A DNA stretch of 64,000 nucleotides from Spirodela intermedia (Eukaryota; Streptophyta; Magnoliopsida; Alismatales; Araceae): contig LR746275.1 in NCBI GenBank assembly GCA_902729315.2, positions 1,582,501-1,646,500 on the forward strand, in the 5' to 3' direction. The notes below the pieces were generated by a model that saw only the letters and a program-made list of their open reading frames with translations, had not been told where the DNA came from and did no database searches. A program made the translations under genes and the position numbers. Shown here one piece after another: positions 1-11,655 of this stretch (position 1 is its first letter; the number at the start of each line of letters is the position of its first letter).

Positions 1-119
1 GTAATTGAACTGGTGAATCAATGAGAATGACAGCTGAGCTCCTGGAGGTGTGTATCAGAGGAGAATGTTGGGGGGGAGGTGGAGGGGGGGGGCTGTTCTT
101 TTTCCCCCTGTTTTTGTTC

Positions 120-760
120 AGAGGCTACTTGGAGGTTGACCTGTTTCTTGATGAATCATAAGAAACATGAGAGGGGGAGCTAAGCTTCCATCCGGTTGTA
201 TATAGTGGGAATTTTAGAGTTTTTCTTTCAAAGTTTTATGAGAGCTATTTTACTTCTAGTGATGAATATTATTTGATTCTTTCTTAGTTCATTCACTTTG
301 TTCTTAAATATGAATACAATAAATAGATGATGATGAATAGTATTTATCTTATTTTATTTATTTATTTAATTCTTTTTATTTTCGTTCAAAGGCTACTTGG
401 AATTTGACCTGTTTCTTGATGAATCATAAGAAACGTGAGATGGGTAGCTAAGATTTCATCCGGGTATATTTAATGCGATTTTTAGAGGTTTTTTCAGAGC
501 TAATATTTATTTTATTCTCTATTAGTTCACTGATTGTTCTGAGATATGAATAAAATAAAATAAGATGATCAGGTGTCACACATTTTCTGATTTATACTGA
601 TTTTATTTCTTTATTTTTAGAGGTTTTTTCAGAGCTAATGTTTCATTGATTCTCTATTAGTTCACTGTGTTCTTATATATGAATAAAATAAAATAAATAA
701 CATGATTAGGTGTCATATTTTCTGATTTATACTGTATTTATTTATTTATTTTAATTTATT
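120..760. repeat. Diverged tandem repeat upstream of UMP synthase
   Basis: A block beginning ggctacttgg recurs at about 123 and 391. A second block, with a 'ttagaggttttttcagagc' core followed by 'ttagttcac...gttct...atatgaataaaataaa', recurs at about 481 and 616 (135 bp apart), with a more diverged copy near 213-330. The spacings (135 and 268 bp) fit a unit of about 134 bp. The rest of 1-1000 is AT-rich with no gene seen; it must hold the promoter of the downstream gene, but I could not assign a TATA box. Confidence 0.6.
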
Positions 761-1000
761 TCTTCAGTGTGCAGTATAAGATAAGTATAATGTTCTTGAA
801 TGGGTGATGCGGGAATATTCAGATTATTCTCCCTTGAAAGTCTTAAATTATTTTATAATTTTCTCATCATTCTAATTAGGGAAGGTTCAGACATCACAGG
901 ATTCGCAACGTATAACGGTCGGCGACCATTCTTCCCCCCATTATCCCTAAATCCAACGGTCACATCGCCTGCCTTTTTGTTCTCCCTCTGCGCCACGGCA

Positions 1001-1141
1001 ATGGCGGCGGTTCTTTCTCTGTCATCTCCAGCGCGTCCCTCTCCGGCTTCTTCTGCTCGAGGTAGCAAACCCTTAGAGAGAGAAAAGGAATTGCCGCCGG
1101 CGGCGCCGCCTCGCGGGAGATGGACTCCATGGAATCCCTGA
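1001..1141 (+). other. Upstream ORF overlapping the UMP synthase start
   Basis: An ATG at 1001, in good context (G at -3, G at +4), opens a 46-codon frame rich in Ala, Ser, Pro and Arg. It stops at 1141, which is 21 bases beyond the UMP synthase ATG at 1120 and in a different frame. If the mRNA starts upstream of 1001, ribosomes must leak past this ATG or reinitiate to make UMP synthase. The peptide looks superficially like a plastid transit peptide, but it is out of frame. Whether it is transcribed is unknown. Confidence 0.4.
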
Positions 1142-3501
1142 TTCTTGAGCTCTACGAGATAGAGGCCGTGAAATTCGGGTCCTTCAAGCTCAAGTCCGGG
1201 ATCATCTCTCCCATCTACATCGATCTTCGCGTCATCGTCTCCTTCCCGGCGCTTCTCCGCCGCGTTGCCGATCTCCTCTTCTCCTGCCTGGCCGCTGCCT
1301 CGCCACCGCCGAGGTTCGACCTCGTCTGCGGCGTCCCCTACACCGCTCTACCCATCGCCACCGTCGTCTCCGTCGAGCATGGCATCCCCATGCTCATGCG
1401 CCGCAAGGAGGTCAAGACCTACGGCACAGGGAAGTCGATCGAGGGGGTGTTTGCGAAAGGCCAGGCCTGTCTCGTGGTGGAGGATCTCGTCACCTCCGGC
1501 GCCTCGGTGCTGGAGACCGCGGCGCCGCTGCGGGCCGAGGGTCTGGAAGTGGCGGACGCGGTGGTGCTGATCGATCGGGAGCAAGGAGGCAGGGAAAACC
1601 TGGCTAACCAGGGGATACGGCTTCACTCCATGCTGAGGCTATCTGGAATCGTGGAAGCTCTGGTGAGGCACGGGAAGATTTCGGAGGAGAAGCAGAGGGA
1701 AGTCATATCATTCCTCGATGAGAACAGAATGGTCAAGGTGCCCTCGCCGGCGCCTGCCGGCGACAAGGCAAAGACTAGGGTTAGGGTTTCTTATGGGGAG
1801 AGAGCAGCAGTGGTGAAGAATCCGGCGGGGAGGAGGTTGTTGGAGGTGATGGAGGCGAAGCAGAGCAACCTTTGTCTGGCGGCCGACGTGAGCACAGCGA
1901 AGGAGCTCCTCGCCATCGCCGACAAGGTCTGATTGTCCTCTTAGTCGATCCTCCTCTCTATTTCCGTTTTTATTTTCCCGTGTTCGTCTGCATTGTGCAT
2001 GGAACTTTTGCTGTAAATTTTCCATAGAAATCCAGAGATGAAATACTCATTTTAGACTCTGAATAGGAAAACCTGCTCCACTCGTCATGAACTGATAAAC
2101 TGGTTGAAGTCATATCTAATAAACCTGCTCCACTTGCCCTAGTCTTCCTCTTCAAGCTTAATCATCATATATTTATTTCCTCCAATAGTTGGATGACCTT
2201 CTGAGCTGGTCCCTCCATCTTACATGCAGGTTGGCTCCGAGATTTGCTTATTGAAGACCCACGTTGATATATTGCCTGATTTCACTCCAGATTTTGGTTC
2301 TCAGCTTCGCACGGTGAGTTTTTGCATGAATAAACTCTATTATAGAAGAATCAGAGAGATATGCCTCCACCCATGAAGCATCAATGCTCGAAATGCCATC
2401 TTGATCAGCTCTAGATTACTATCTAAGGTCAATGGATGGATATTCTTCCTTTTATGCCAATTCTGAAAGTCAGAGTGATCAAATTTAGTAGGAAAATAAA
2501 GCAAAAGCCTGCTTCGACATCACAGATAATTTGTTTAGATTTTATTCCATCTTTTATCCAAATTTATTCAACAGAACTCTTCAAAATGCAGATTGCAGAC
2601 CGGCACAATTTCCTAATCTTCGAGGATCGCAAGTTTGCTGACATTGGAAACACAGTGACGATGCAGTATGAAGGGTGAGATGTCGCTCCCATTAATAGCA
2701 AATATATATATATATATTCTATTGAAGCATATATTTCATGAAACTATAATTCCTCCTGTTTTTGCAGAGGTGTCTATCGCATTCTTGACTGGGCAGACAT
2801 AGTCAATGCCCACATAATCCCCGGACCTGGGATTGTGGAGGGTCTGAGTCAGAAGGTCAGTGGGTCCCCAAGAACTGACATTTGGGTCAATGGTGATTTG
2901 TCAGAGCCTCCGAATCAGTATTAATTTCCTTTGATGGGTATCTTTGGCGCTCCTGCAGGGATTGCCATCTGGCAGGGGCTTGCTATTGCTGGCTGAGATG
3001 AGCTCAAAGGGTAATCTGGCAACAGGTGAGTACACCTCAGCAGCCGTGAGGATTGCCGAAGAACACTCAGATTTCGTCATTGGATTTATATCCGTGAATC
3101 CGGGGTCTTGGCCGGGCTCTGTCAACCCAGGGTTCATTCATGCAACCCCTGGAGTGCAGATGGTCGTCGGGGGGGACTCCCTTGGCCAGCAATATAATAC
3201 TCCTCACTCGGTAAGTTCCTTTCTAGATCATATGATTTGGGTGAACTATATTTTAGTTAAAATGGAGATATGAGCATTTTTTAGATCATATGATTGGGCG
3301 AACTAGATTTCAATTAAAGTTGAGATATTAGCGGGCCCGATTACTGAAACTATTGCTCTTGCTCTCCTTCAGGTTATCAGTGAGAGGGGCAGTGACATAA
3401 TTATTGTCGGGCGTGGAATAATCAAGGCATCGGATCCTGCTGAGGCTGCCAAAGAGTACCGCCTCCAGGGATGGGAGGCATACAGAGCCTCCCTTCAGTA
3501 A
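1120..3501 (+). CDS. UMPS: UMP synthase (orotate phosphoribosyltransferase + OMP decarboxylase), six exons
   Basis: Bifunctional enzyme for the last two steps of de novo pyrimidine synthesis: orotate to OMP, then OMP to UMP. In plants the protein is reported mainly in the cytosol. Exons, with GT-AG borders: 1120-1926, 2230-2313, 2592-2674, 2768-2855, 2959-3210, 3373-3501. They join to 480 residues, close to the ~476 of the Arabidopsis protein. Residues 1-~200 are the OPRTase domain, with the PRPP-binding stretch [11 protein letters not shown] at 119-129. Residues ~215-480 are the OMP decarboxylase domain, with the catalytic D-x-K-x-x-D (Asp309, Lys311, Asp314) in exon 3 and the HATPGVQM and IIVGRGI phosphate-binding stretches in exons 5 and 6. 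All key residues seem intact. Start chosen as the first in-frame ATG that keeps the OPRTase N-terminus; a second ATG lies three codons on. Exon 1 is far more GC-rich than the rest. A separate upstream ATG lies at 1001. Confidence 0.95.
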
Positions 3502-3785
3502 AAGCTGAGGCTGCGAGAGGCATTTTTATTTTTCGGGCATATATATATTTATTGTTATGGCCGAGAATGCCATATTTGGAAACTTGGGTATTTAAAAAGA
3601 TCTTGACTTGATGGTTGTTTTATCATTTTTGTTGCTATTATTATCCCTTCAGTAAAAGCTGAGGCTGCAAGAGGTATTTTTATTTTTCGGGCACATTATT
3701 CATTTTTTTTGTGTAGAAAATATGAGTATTTCAAAGATCTTGACTTTATGACTGTTTTATCATTTTTTGTTAACTATTATTATTA
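3491..3785. repeat. 154-bp tandem duplication of the UMP synthase 3' end
   Basis: The segment from 3491 (last codons, stop and start of the 3' UTR) is repeated from 3645, offset 154 bp. The first ~50 bases of each copy, from cccttcagtaaaagctgagg onward, are almost identical; the remainder is similar but diverged. The second copy keeps the terminal coding bases and TAA out of context, so it is non-coding 3' flank. Confidence 0.85.
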
Positions 3786-3938
3786 TTATTGGTTATTGAG
3801 AAGAATGAGATTATAGCTGCAAAATATAAATATACTGGTGGATTCTTGCACCTTCCCGAAGGTTGGTGATGCTCTGGTGTGGACTTTTCATGAAGAGGTT
3901 TCTGCATTGTTCTGAGAAAATTAAGAATGGTCGACAGA

Positions 3939-3941
<3 letters not shown>

Positions 3942-3984
<43 letters not shown>
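3942..3984. repeat. (CT)n microsatellite
   Basis: About 21 CT dinucleotides, roughly 440 bases after the UMP synthase stop. Confidence 0.95.
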
Positions 3985-3986
<2 letters not shown>

Positions 3987-6900
3987 TTTGTTTGATTCTA
4001 AGCTTAATTGCCTGAGGTGACCCACAGAGAGTTCTCTAACTCTAGAATTATAGAGATTGCAATCCTGTTGGTAGAAGATAGAAGAAGGGCTTGTGAAGTT
4101 ATCTTAGGGAAATCGTTTGCTGATGTGACGAAGGCTAAGTTTCTCTCAACCCTCAGAATGATTTTCACAAATTTTTGGGACCATCACGCTTCTACTGGTT
4201 TACCTCTCTCAGCAGAAGTCTGGAGTTTCTCACCTGCAACACTTTTGAATTCAGTCCATAAAGAATAGCTCCAAGTTCATCGACGATTGATTGAAAGAAC
4301 TCATTAAACTGATCAGAAGATAATTTCCTGCTACTGGAAGACAGTTTCAGTCTCATTAATGGTGCGAGCACAGCAGGTGAACAATGTTCAGCAGGATTTT
4401 ATAAAATCATCAAATTTTCTCAAAGTTGTCTGTGAATCTTGTGAAATTTATCTATGACTACATTTCATCAAAGTATAAATCCACTGAAATAGCTTGAACT
4501 CAATGTGGGCTAATAACCAACTGGTAGCATATTTAGCAAGAATGTTGCTGCAATATAGGCTTGTTTATCACAATATATTCTGTTGTATTGATGATATCAA
4601 TTTGAAAGCATCCACCGTTGTTCTCAAGAATTTCTTGTGCCATCTAAAGACATCTACTGCTGTTAAGGATGAGCACTATTCAGATCTCAGAGAATTAAAA
4701 ATTATGCTTTTTTTCATTAGTCACTCATAGTTTAGTGTTCATACTATCCCTAATTACCACTGCCGTATGGTCGTAATTCCTAGGTTTTCCATGATGGCAC
4801 TATTTAATATTAATGATTGTTGATATTAGTGTTATGATCAACAAACAGCTGGCTCTTAGAGAGAATTTAGGAGAGAGAAACTATTCTAGCCTAGGTCAGT
4901 GAGTGATCTTAGATCCTCTCTTGTCAATCTTCTATTCATGCCCAGATGCACATATGTAATCTATATAAAAATAATCAGACCCTGGAGTTACATGACCAAA
5001 GCACAAGGTTGTGGTCCAAATTCTTAATGCAAACTATTTTCTCATTTTGTAGTAAGTTCGGTTTTACTCCATTCTAAAAATAGAAATGATTTCTACTTGT
5101 TAGACTAATAGAAATATCCTTTGTCTCATGATACTTAATGCACTCTATCTAGTTACAACTTATTTTCCAATATAGAAATCCCTATTCTATTATCTTCATT
5201 AGACTTGTGACAAGATATTTAAATTTTCTTATTTTTAAGGATTTATTGGATGATTTATGAATGGGATGGACTGATTCTTGTATCATTATGAATTGGGACT
5301 GATCTTTTGCATCCCATCTTAAAACAAATTGTGTATCATAAATAAATGGTTAAATCAGCCATTTATTTTAGAATATTGACTTGCACAATGTATGAAGACT
5401 TTGAGTCATTAATTTTTAGATGTCAAAAATACATGTAATGGATAAAATGTTTCTTAGGTAACATTGTAATACTATTTTATTAATATTTATATCATAATAC
5501 TTGTTGGTACTAATTATAAAAAAACATCTAATAGAATCCAAGAATAGAATGACATTTATATTTTTGTTATATGTATTTCAAGAATAGGTGTTGATGAGCT
5601 CCATATGAACAAATCAATATAAGAAAAAAATACATTATGATATACGTTATTATTGTATTTGTTGGTTTTTAGAGTTTGAATCATGGAAAATAGATAGAAA
5701 GATAGAAACATGTTTACATTGCAAAACGTTTGCCAAGAACTTTCAAAAATATTTTTGCAATATTTTTATAACTCTTAGAAATGATAATTTGATTTTGAGG
5801 CCAAATGCATGACTAGAACATCTCTTTCTGTTTCTAAGAATGGAGTTGACTTGAGAAAGCTCACCTAATTAGATGAGTTTTACCTAGTGAAAAAGTCCAC
5901 ACATGGATAATTTGATAATTTAGTATGTCAACATCTCTTGACACCACTTATTGATTTTCTTTGTTCACTTCTTTTAATCTTAGAAGTGACCAAAAAAGTT
6001 ACATAAGTTAGTCAACTCATGAGTAAGGCTTAGTATGTAAGTCAATTCACATAATATGAAAAGACTCAAGTACAATTTATCACTTAAGGAAACACATTGA
6101 CTCATCTAGTAAGAACCAAACTTAAATATGAATAAATCAAATACAAGGGTAAATGGAAATTTAGTATTGTATATAATTTTTTTTTTATCATGGAATCTTA
6201 TTATCATGACTTTCTAACATAAAAATCTTACTTGGTAGATTACTATTGTGATAAAAACATTGAAATAATCTTTAATTTATACTTTTAGAAATGCGTGAAC
6301 TAACTTACAAGACAAAGTGTGACTCTAAGACAACCTTTGACATTTTTTGAATTGCTATTCATTGATCCAAAATTTATGAAAAAATTAAAGTTTATAATTA
6401 TTTAACTTTCTTATCAAGAACTATATATTCAACAATTTACAACATTCTAAAAATCAGATTTTTATTTATGTGAATTAACTGAACTACCAAATTGTAAGCC
6501 ATAAACTAAACTATCTAATCAAATAGTTGAATTCAAAATAAATGTAGACCAAAAGTAATAGAAAATGAAGAAGTTTTCTTCTTCTTTTAAGTTTACTAAA
6601 CATCATCCTCATGCATTATCTTTATTCATCAAACTTCAAACAACCTTCAACACCTTTTCCAAATCATATATCATCATCTGAGAATTTCTTTCAATGATGA
6701 GAATGGGAATATAACTGATTATCAAGATGTACATTATAAGATATTGATTTTCTACTTTGGTATATGCCTTACTAATAGTTTTAGTCCCGATTGAGGGCAC
6801 TAAAAAACTAAGATGTGGCCAATTGGCCTTCTCAATTCTTCATACCATGTAATGTGCTGTAACACTTGTTATGGGGGAACCTTCAGAAACTGTCTCCTTG

Positions 6901-7250
6901 CTCCTTGCTCCTTGCTCTTCTTTTGATGGAGCTGACGACAACAAGATCTTTATGGGCTCTCACCTCCAACATAAATGATGGCTCTTGCCTAAGTGAGGAT
7001 TTACCTTACAAGCTATATGCCAACCTTGTGGAGATTCCTTGGAGATACAAAGTTCCACATAATAGGTGTAGGGAGGAAGATTGGATTGAGAAGGTGAACC
7101 ACGAGCGGCTGAAGGGGGCAATAGTTTTGGTAGTGGCTAATTCTCACGACACTTTCTTTGGCCCCTATCCTCATCAAAGACATCAAATCAGATGACACAT
7201 AAGACTTTATAAATATTGTCCATGTTTGTGCGGGGGGGAGGGGGGGGGGG
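3985..7250. other. Gene-free AT-rich intergenic DNA
   Basis: I recognise no gene here. Short open frames at 4008-4268, 4494-4730 and 6866-7195 have no family signature that I know, no convincing splice structure and no codon bias. A G-run lies at about 7231-7250. Given the retroelement relic just downstream, this is most likely old transposon-derived sequence. Confidence 0.5.
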
Positions 7251-7254
7251 TTTA

Positions 7255-7452
7255 TATATTTTGACACATCAAAGACTATTGATCTCTAGGGATTCCACTC
7301 TATTAGAGCTGGAGGAACTTTGTTAGGATTTTCTTACACTCCAATGAGGAAATTTTCTATATTTTGACACATCGAAGACTAACCATCTCTAAGGATTCCA
7401 CTCTATTAGAGTTGGAGGAACTTTGTTGGGAATTCCCTACCCTCCAATGGAG
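7255..7452. repeat. 103-bp tandem duplication
   Basis: Two direct copies beginning tatattttgacacatc at 7255 and 7358 (offset 103 bp), both carrying ggattccactctattagag and tggaggaactttgtt. They differ at about a tenth of positions. They sit immediately before the gypsy reverse-transcriptase relic. Confidence 0.85.
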
Positions 7453-8840
7453 AATAGTTAAAGAATTACTAGATGAATTATGAGGCTATGATATTTCAAA
7501 ATTGAATCTTCACTTAGAGACAACATCAAAAAAATAACATTTCACACACATGAAGGTCATTACAAATTTCTTGTGATACTTTTTAGATTGTCAAATGCAA
7601 CAACAAGATTCTAGTCCCTCATGAATCATACCTCTAGTGAACTTCTCTAGAAAATTTTCTTGGTTATTTTTTAAAATATTCTTATCTACAATGTTAATAG
7701 GAAGGACCATGAGCAACATTTAGCAATATTATTATCTATACTTCACAATCATTGATTTCTTGTCAACACTAATAAGTGCTCATTTGATAAGAAGAAAATC
7801 ACATATTTTGGCTTTGGGTCTTGGTTGACCAACACATGGTCAAGGAAGTTACTCAATGACCTTCTTTAGCAACTCTTGGAGACTTACATGGATATATGTG
7901 CCTTATTAACTATTATCTTCATTTCCTGTGAGCTACGGGTCATTTGCATGGCCAGTAAGTCAATAATTGAAAAATGACACATTCAGTTAGAGATTAGAGG
8001 TGGAGGCAGCTTTCTAATGATGAAGGAAGCTCTCACAATGTCACCTCTATTAGTTCTACCAAAATTTTCTCAAACATTTTAAATGGAAGCCAATGTATCT
8101 AATTGAGGGGTCAAAGATATTCTCATGCATCACTATTGACTGATTGACTATTTTAGTCAAGTCTTAACATTAATCAGTAAGTTGAGTATGTTCTAGAAGT
8201 GGGAACTGATGACTATTGTCCTTATTATTGTCAGTTAAAAACACTATTTATTTGGATGCAAATTCATTACCTACCTAGAACTATGCAGTCTCATGTTCAA
8301 GTCAAACATTTATGCAATACCATAAATGGGTATCAAGAATAGTTAGATTTAATTTTGAAATTCGCTATGAGTAGGGATTAAAAATAAAGAAATATATGCA
8401 TTATCTAGATTTCAATGTAATTGTACAAGAGAATCAAGTTGACTCCTTTCTCATCAAGATTATCAATGAACTTTAGCATGCAAAGAAACAGTATACTACC
8501 TATTCTTTTCACCATGGACTTCTTTTCCACCAAAGATGCTTGGTGTTATCACACAACTCTTCTTTAATTCCTAGCCTTCTCAAAGAATTCTACAATTAGA
8601 CTATTTGGGGCGGCTTGTAATTTCAAAGAACTTACAAGAGAATTAGTTCGATTGTACAATGAATTAGGATGAAAAATCATGTGAAAAAGTATGTTGAAGC
8701 ATGTCCCAATTGTCAAAAGAATAAGATCCGGGCTCTTCATTCAACAGGGTTGATGCAACTTTGACCTATCCAGAAAAAAAATATGGGATTCGCTATAGGT
8801 GATCTTACCTACGTACTCCTTTGACCATATCAACTAAAAT
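7440..8840 (+). mobile_element. Decayed Ty3/gypsy retrotransposon pol (RT, RNase H, integrase)
   Basis: Conceptual translation with stops and frameshifts follows the order of a gypsy polyprotein. From about 7455: a KELLDEL-like stretch before the reverse transcriptase. At 7545-7600: HEGHYKFLV followed by a LSNAT stretch (family: HEGHYEFLVMPFGLTNAP). At ~7670-7720: a NILIY remnant of the YxDD region. Around 8030: KEALT-SPLLVLPKFS. Around 8320-8360: HKW...FNFEIRYE, the end of RNase H. At 8490-8760: integrase, with GLLF, SSLIPSLLKEF, then CPNCQ of the HHCC zinc finger (~8700-8715) and a GLMQL...PI-KKIW stretch. At least ten in-frame stops make it dead. No LTRs identified. Confidence 0.8.
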
Positions 8841-9768
8841 CTCTTGCAGAAAGACCAAATGATAAATCTCTTGCGCGGCACTTTGACGGATGAGACTGGA
8901 AACTAGCTAATTTCCTTCAACTGCAGTTGTTCAAATACGGCATGAGATGATCCTGAAGTCACCGGCCGTTGATCTATTTCAGCTCTGCAGAATTCGGACT
9001 ATCATTCGTGTGGATTATTGTCTAGAAACTATCTTTTTCACTTTGGGTTTTAGAAGTTAGCTCCCCATCTTCTTTATCGAGGTAGTTTCTATAAATGTGT
9101 CTTGTTCGTTAAAGGCTAAAGAGTTCCTTTGGAGGGTTTGGATTTGAAGATAGAAAGCTGGGGCGCTCCACCTCTTGGTGGTGGAGAGTTTGCTTTAGGA
9201 GTTCCTATTGTTCAGAGTAGCTTGTTGGTGAGTTCTTGAGTTTCCCTCTTCTGAACAAAATTCTCTGTCCATGCTTTTTTGCCATCTCGCTTTTGCCCGT
9301 GTACTTTCTCTCACTCTTTCCCTTGGCAGCGAACTGGCTTGACGAAGAAATGGTCAGGAGGATTCGAGGTGTAGCATTCTCTATAAGTGTATGAATTTTG
9401 ATTGACAACAAATCTGGACCATCTGGGGGAAAGTATGAACTTTTCCTTAAAAAGATTGTTTTTTTGTTTCCGCACAGTTTACTTCTCTTGCTGCCTGATT
9501 GACTGTTCTTCTGTTCACTTGTTTGACATATCCGAATATTTTGTTCTTCATCGTTGACCTATGCCATTATTTTTACATGTATACTACATCACAGAGACAA
9601 GATGACATTGTCATATTCTCCTTATTAATTGACAGTATAGTTGTGAATTGGCTTCTCCTTCTTGTTGGTCTAGCTTCCGATGAATGAGTCTTCCATTAAA
9701 TTTTGTTTTCGTCAGCTGCTATCCAGTTCCTGTTCATTTAAATGAACTTGATGATATTTTATTTAATG
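8841..9768. other. Intergenic, nothing recognised
   Basis: No gene, RNA or clear repeat seen. The last part is less AT-rich than the DNA before it and has short ORFs on both strands (9205-9411 minus, 9499-9687 plus) without recognisable content. It could include 3' domains of the gypsy relic or 5' parts of the open segment that follows. Confidence 0.4.
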
Positions 9769-9769
9769 T

Positions 9770-10422
9770 CAGATCTCCTGGATATGGGATATCTTTGGTC
9801 TCAGAGATTTGCATAATATGAATGATTCTGAAGAGAAGCCAGACCCGTTGCCCACTGAAGATCCTGGTGTCCGAGTTGCTTCTATGCAGCTGGGAGAAAC
9901 GAATGAACATCCAACCTGTTATTCACAGAATTATGAGAAGAGCGGACATCCCCAAGCGCTTCATGTTATGAATCATTGATGTTTTAAGTTGAATTCATAT
10001 TCATCGGAGAATCCATTTAACCTCCGACAAGTGCGCCTCATGGTTTTTGGATTCTTGCACTGATTCTATCCTCTGAATTGTTGCAGGGACTGGTGTTCCT
10101 CCTGTGCGTGCTGTGCCCACCAGATGTGCCCAACGTTCGGGTTGGGCGACTCGGCCCATATGGCATCGAAACACAGAGGAAAATCCGAGAGTTCCTCGGT
10201 GTCAAGTTCGTGATCATCTCCGAGCCCGTGACGGGCACCGTGCAGCTTAAATGCGTTGGTTTCGGCCTGAAAACTCTCTCCATAAAGGTCTCACGACAAC
10301 TTCTCGCGCACATGGTGTCAAGATTTTGCTCCATCTCTTCATCTTTGGCCATGGAGAGGGGAAATTCCTCCGCCGACCTGCTGCCTCAGCATCCTTGTCA
10401 AGCTCCCCAGAATTCATCTTAG
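9770..10422 (+). pseudogene. Two unassigned exon-like open segments
   Basis: Segment 1 (9772-9980): after a plausible acceptor (tgtcag), an open frame of about 69 codons containing EEKPDPLPTEDPGVRV runs to TGA. Segment 2 (10087-10422): after another acceptor (ttgttgcag), an open frame of about 112 codons contains DVPNVRVGRLGPYGIETQ and TGTVQLKCVGFGLKTLSIK. GC content and codon use look coding. I do not recognise the family, no upstream start exon is evident, and no donor joins the two in frame. Best read as remnants or 3' exons of an unidentified gene, on the same strand as the PPR relic that follows. Confidence 0.3.
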
Positions 10423-10679
10423 ATCTTGGCGGTTGATCTTGCCCACAAGACCATTAATCATCTTCCGATTTATAGGATAGTCTAAAAAAATAGAGTCCTT
10501 GCCTCTTCCTGTAGAAGATTATTAGAAATGAAATTGATCCAAAAGTCCCATCTTGAAAACAGTTTTGGGTCGCATCATGTTGCTTCTATTATCATCGCAG
10601 CTTCAATAATCCGTCAGTAGATATTTTAGCTGGATATTTTTTTGGTGAGGAACCCTATGAGACTGCGGATTATTTGCGG

Positions 10680-11360
10680 AGATGAGGATAATCGAGCTAC
10701 TTCTAACGTGGGCTAGCATTTTGTATTGCGAGAAAAATGGAAATTTAAAAATCAATTAATTTTAATTGATGGTCAACGGTGATTTTGTACCCAGAGTGGA
10801 AACCCTTAATTGTCTAATTGAGGCCCTGCTCCATACCGGCCATGTCATAACTCTGCAACAAGATGGGATATTTGCCAAATAGCAAGACAGTTGAGACTCT
10901 GACGGTCGCGTTGAAGAGTCCTCCAAGGTTATGGATGAGACGATCGAATGCAACTGTGAGCCTGATCCTGATTTTCTTGGTTGCATGATGCCTCTTTCTG
11001 AAAGTTTAATAGGTTCATTGAACCAAAGAAGCTGTTTCAAATGGTGAAACCTTTGTGAGAATGTATAATTGGATGATGCAGCTAACCTTCTTGAAGAAAT
11101 GCCCGAAATGAGCGTAGTGCCTGATAACGAACGAGGTGTATGTTTCTGTTCTGCATGGCCTTTGCAGGTGTGGTAGATTTAGTGAAGCTTCTATCTTTCT
11201 AGACAGTAGTCATATTTTTCAGCCTCAATAAACCTTACAGCGCCGTACTCGAAGCTTACTGCAGCAGGGGAAGATTTCCCATGCAAGTAATTTTCCAAGG
11301 AAGATGTTTGAAAATGGTGTTGGTGATAGTATTTGCAGCATGTTCTTGCGAAATCATGGG
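10680..11360 (+). pseudogene. Decayed pentatricopeptide-repeat (PPR) gene
   Basis: Several successive ~35-residue helical-repeat fragments are visible only by changing frame and passing stops. They are: ETLNCLIEALLHTGHV (~10800-10850); NSKTVETLTVAL then VEESSKVMDE with CNCEPDPDFLGCM (~10880-10985); LDDAANLLEEMPEM and VVPDN (~11070-11130); CGRFSEASIFLDSS (~11169-11210); HASNFPRKMFENGVGDS (~11279-11330). The pattern of LI/L..A...G...EA..L.EM...G..PD is typical of P-type PPR repeats; such proteins normally act on organelle RNAs. Stops and frameshifts exclude function as it stands. A possible start lies near 10680 (MRIIELLL). Parent family only, no closer assignment. Confidence 0.55.
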
Positions 11361-11577
11361 TCTTGGATTCCGAATCCTACTCAAGTTTTTTATTCAAAGT
11401 CATAGCCTCCCAGGGGGATCACTTAGATTACTCATTTCTCATATCTGCTGGAAGGGACTGATTACTGAAGCTATCAAGCTGCGATCAGTTCCCTTCTGCA
11501 ATGGGTCACCTTCTTGTTCTACCACACTTAACTCAATCATTTTCAGGCTGTTGGAATTGAATAGACCAGATGTTAGT

Positions 11578-11601
11578 GGAGAGAGAGAGAGAGAGAGAGA
11601 A
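11578..11601. repeat. (GA)n microsatellite
   Basis: About eleven GA units just after the PPR-like remnant. Confidence 0.9.
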
Positions 11602-11655
11602 GAGCTCATTACATTGAGGCGTCTCCTGAAGCTGTTGATAAGGGCTTCTCTCTAG

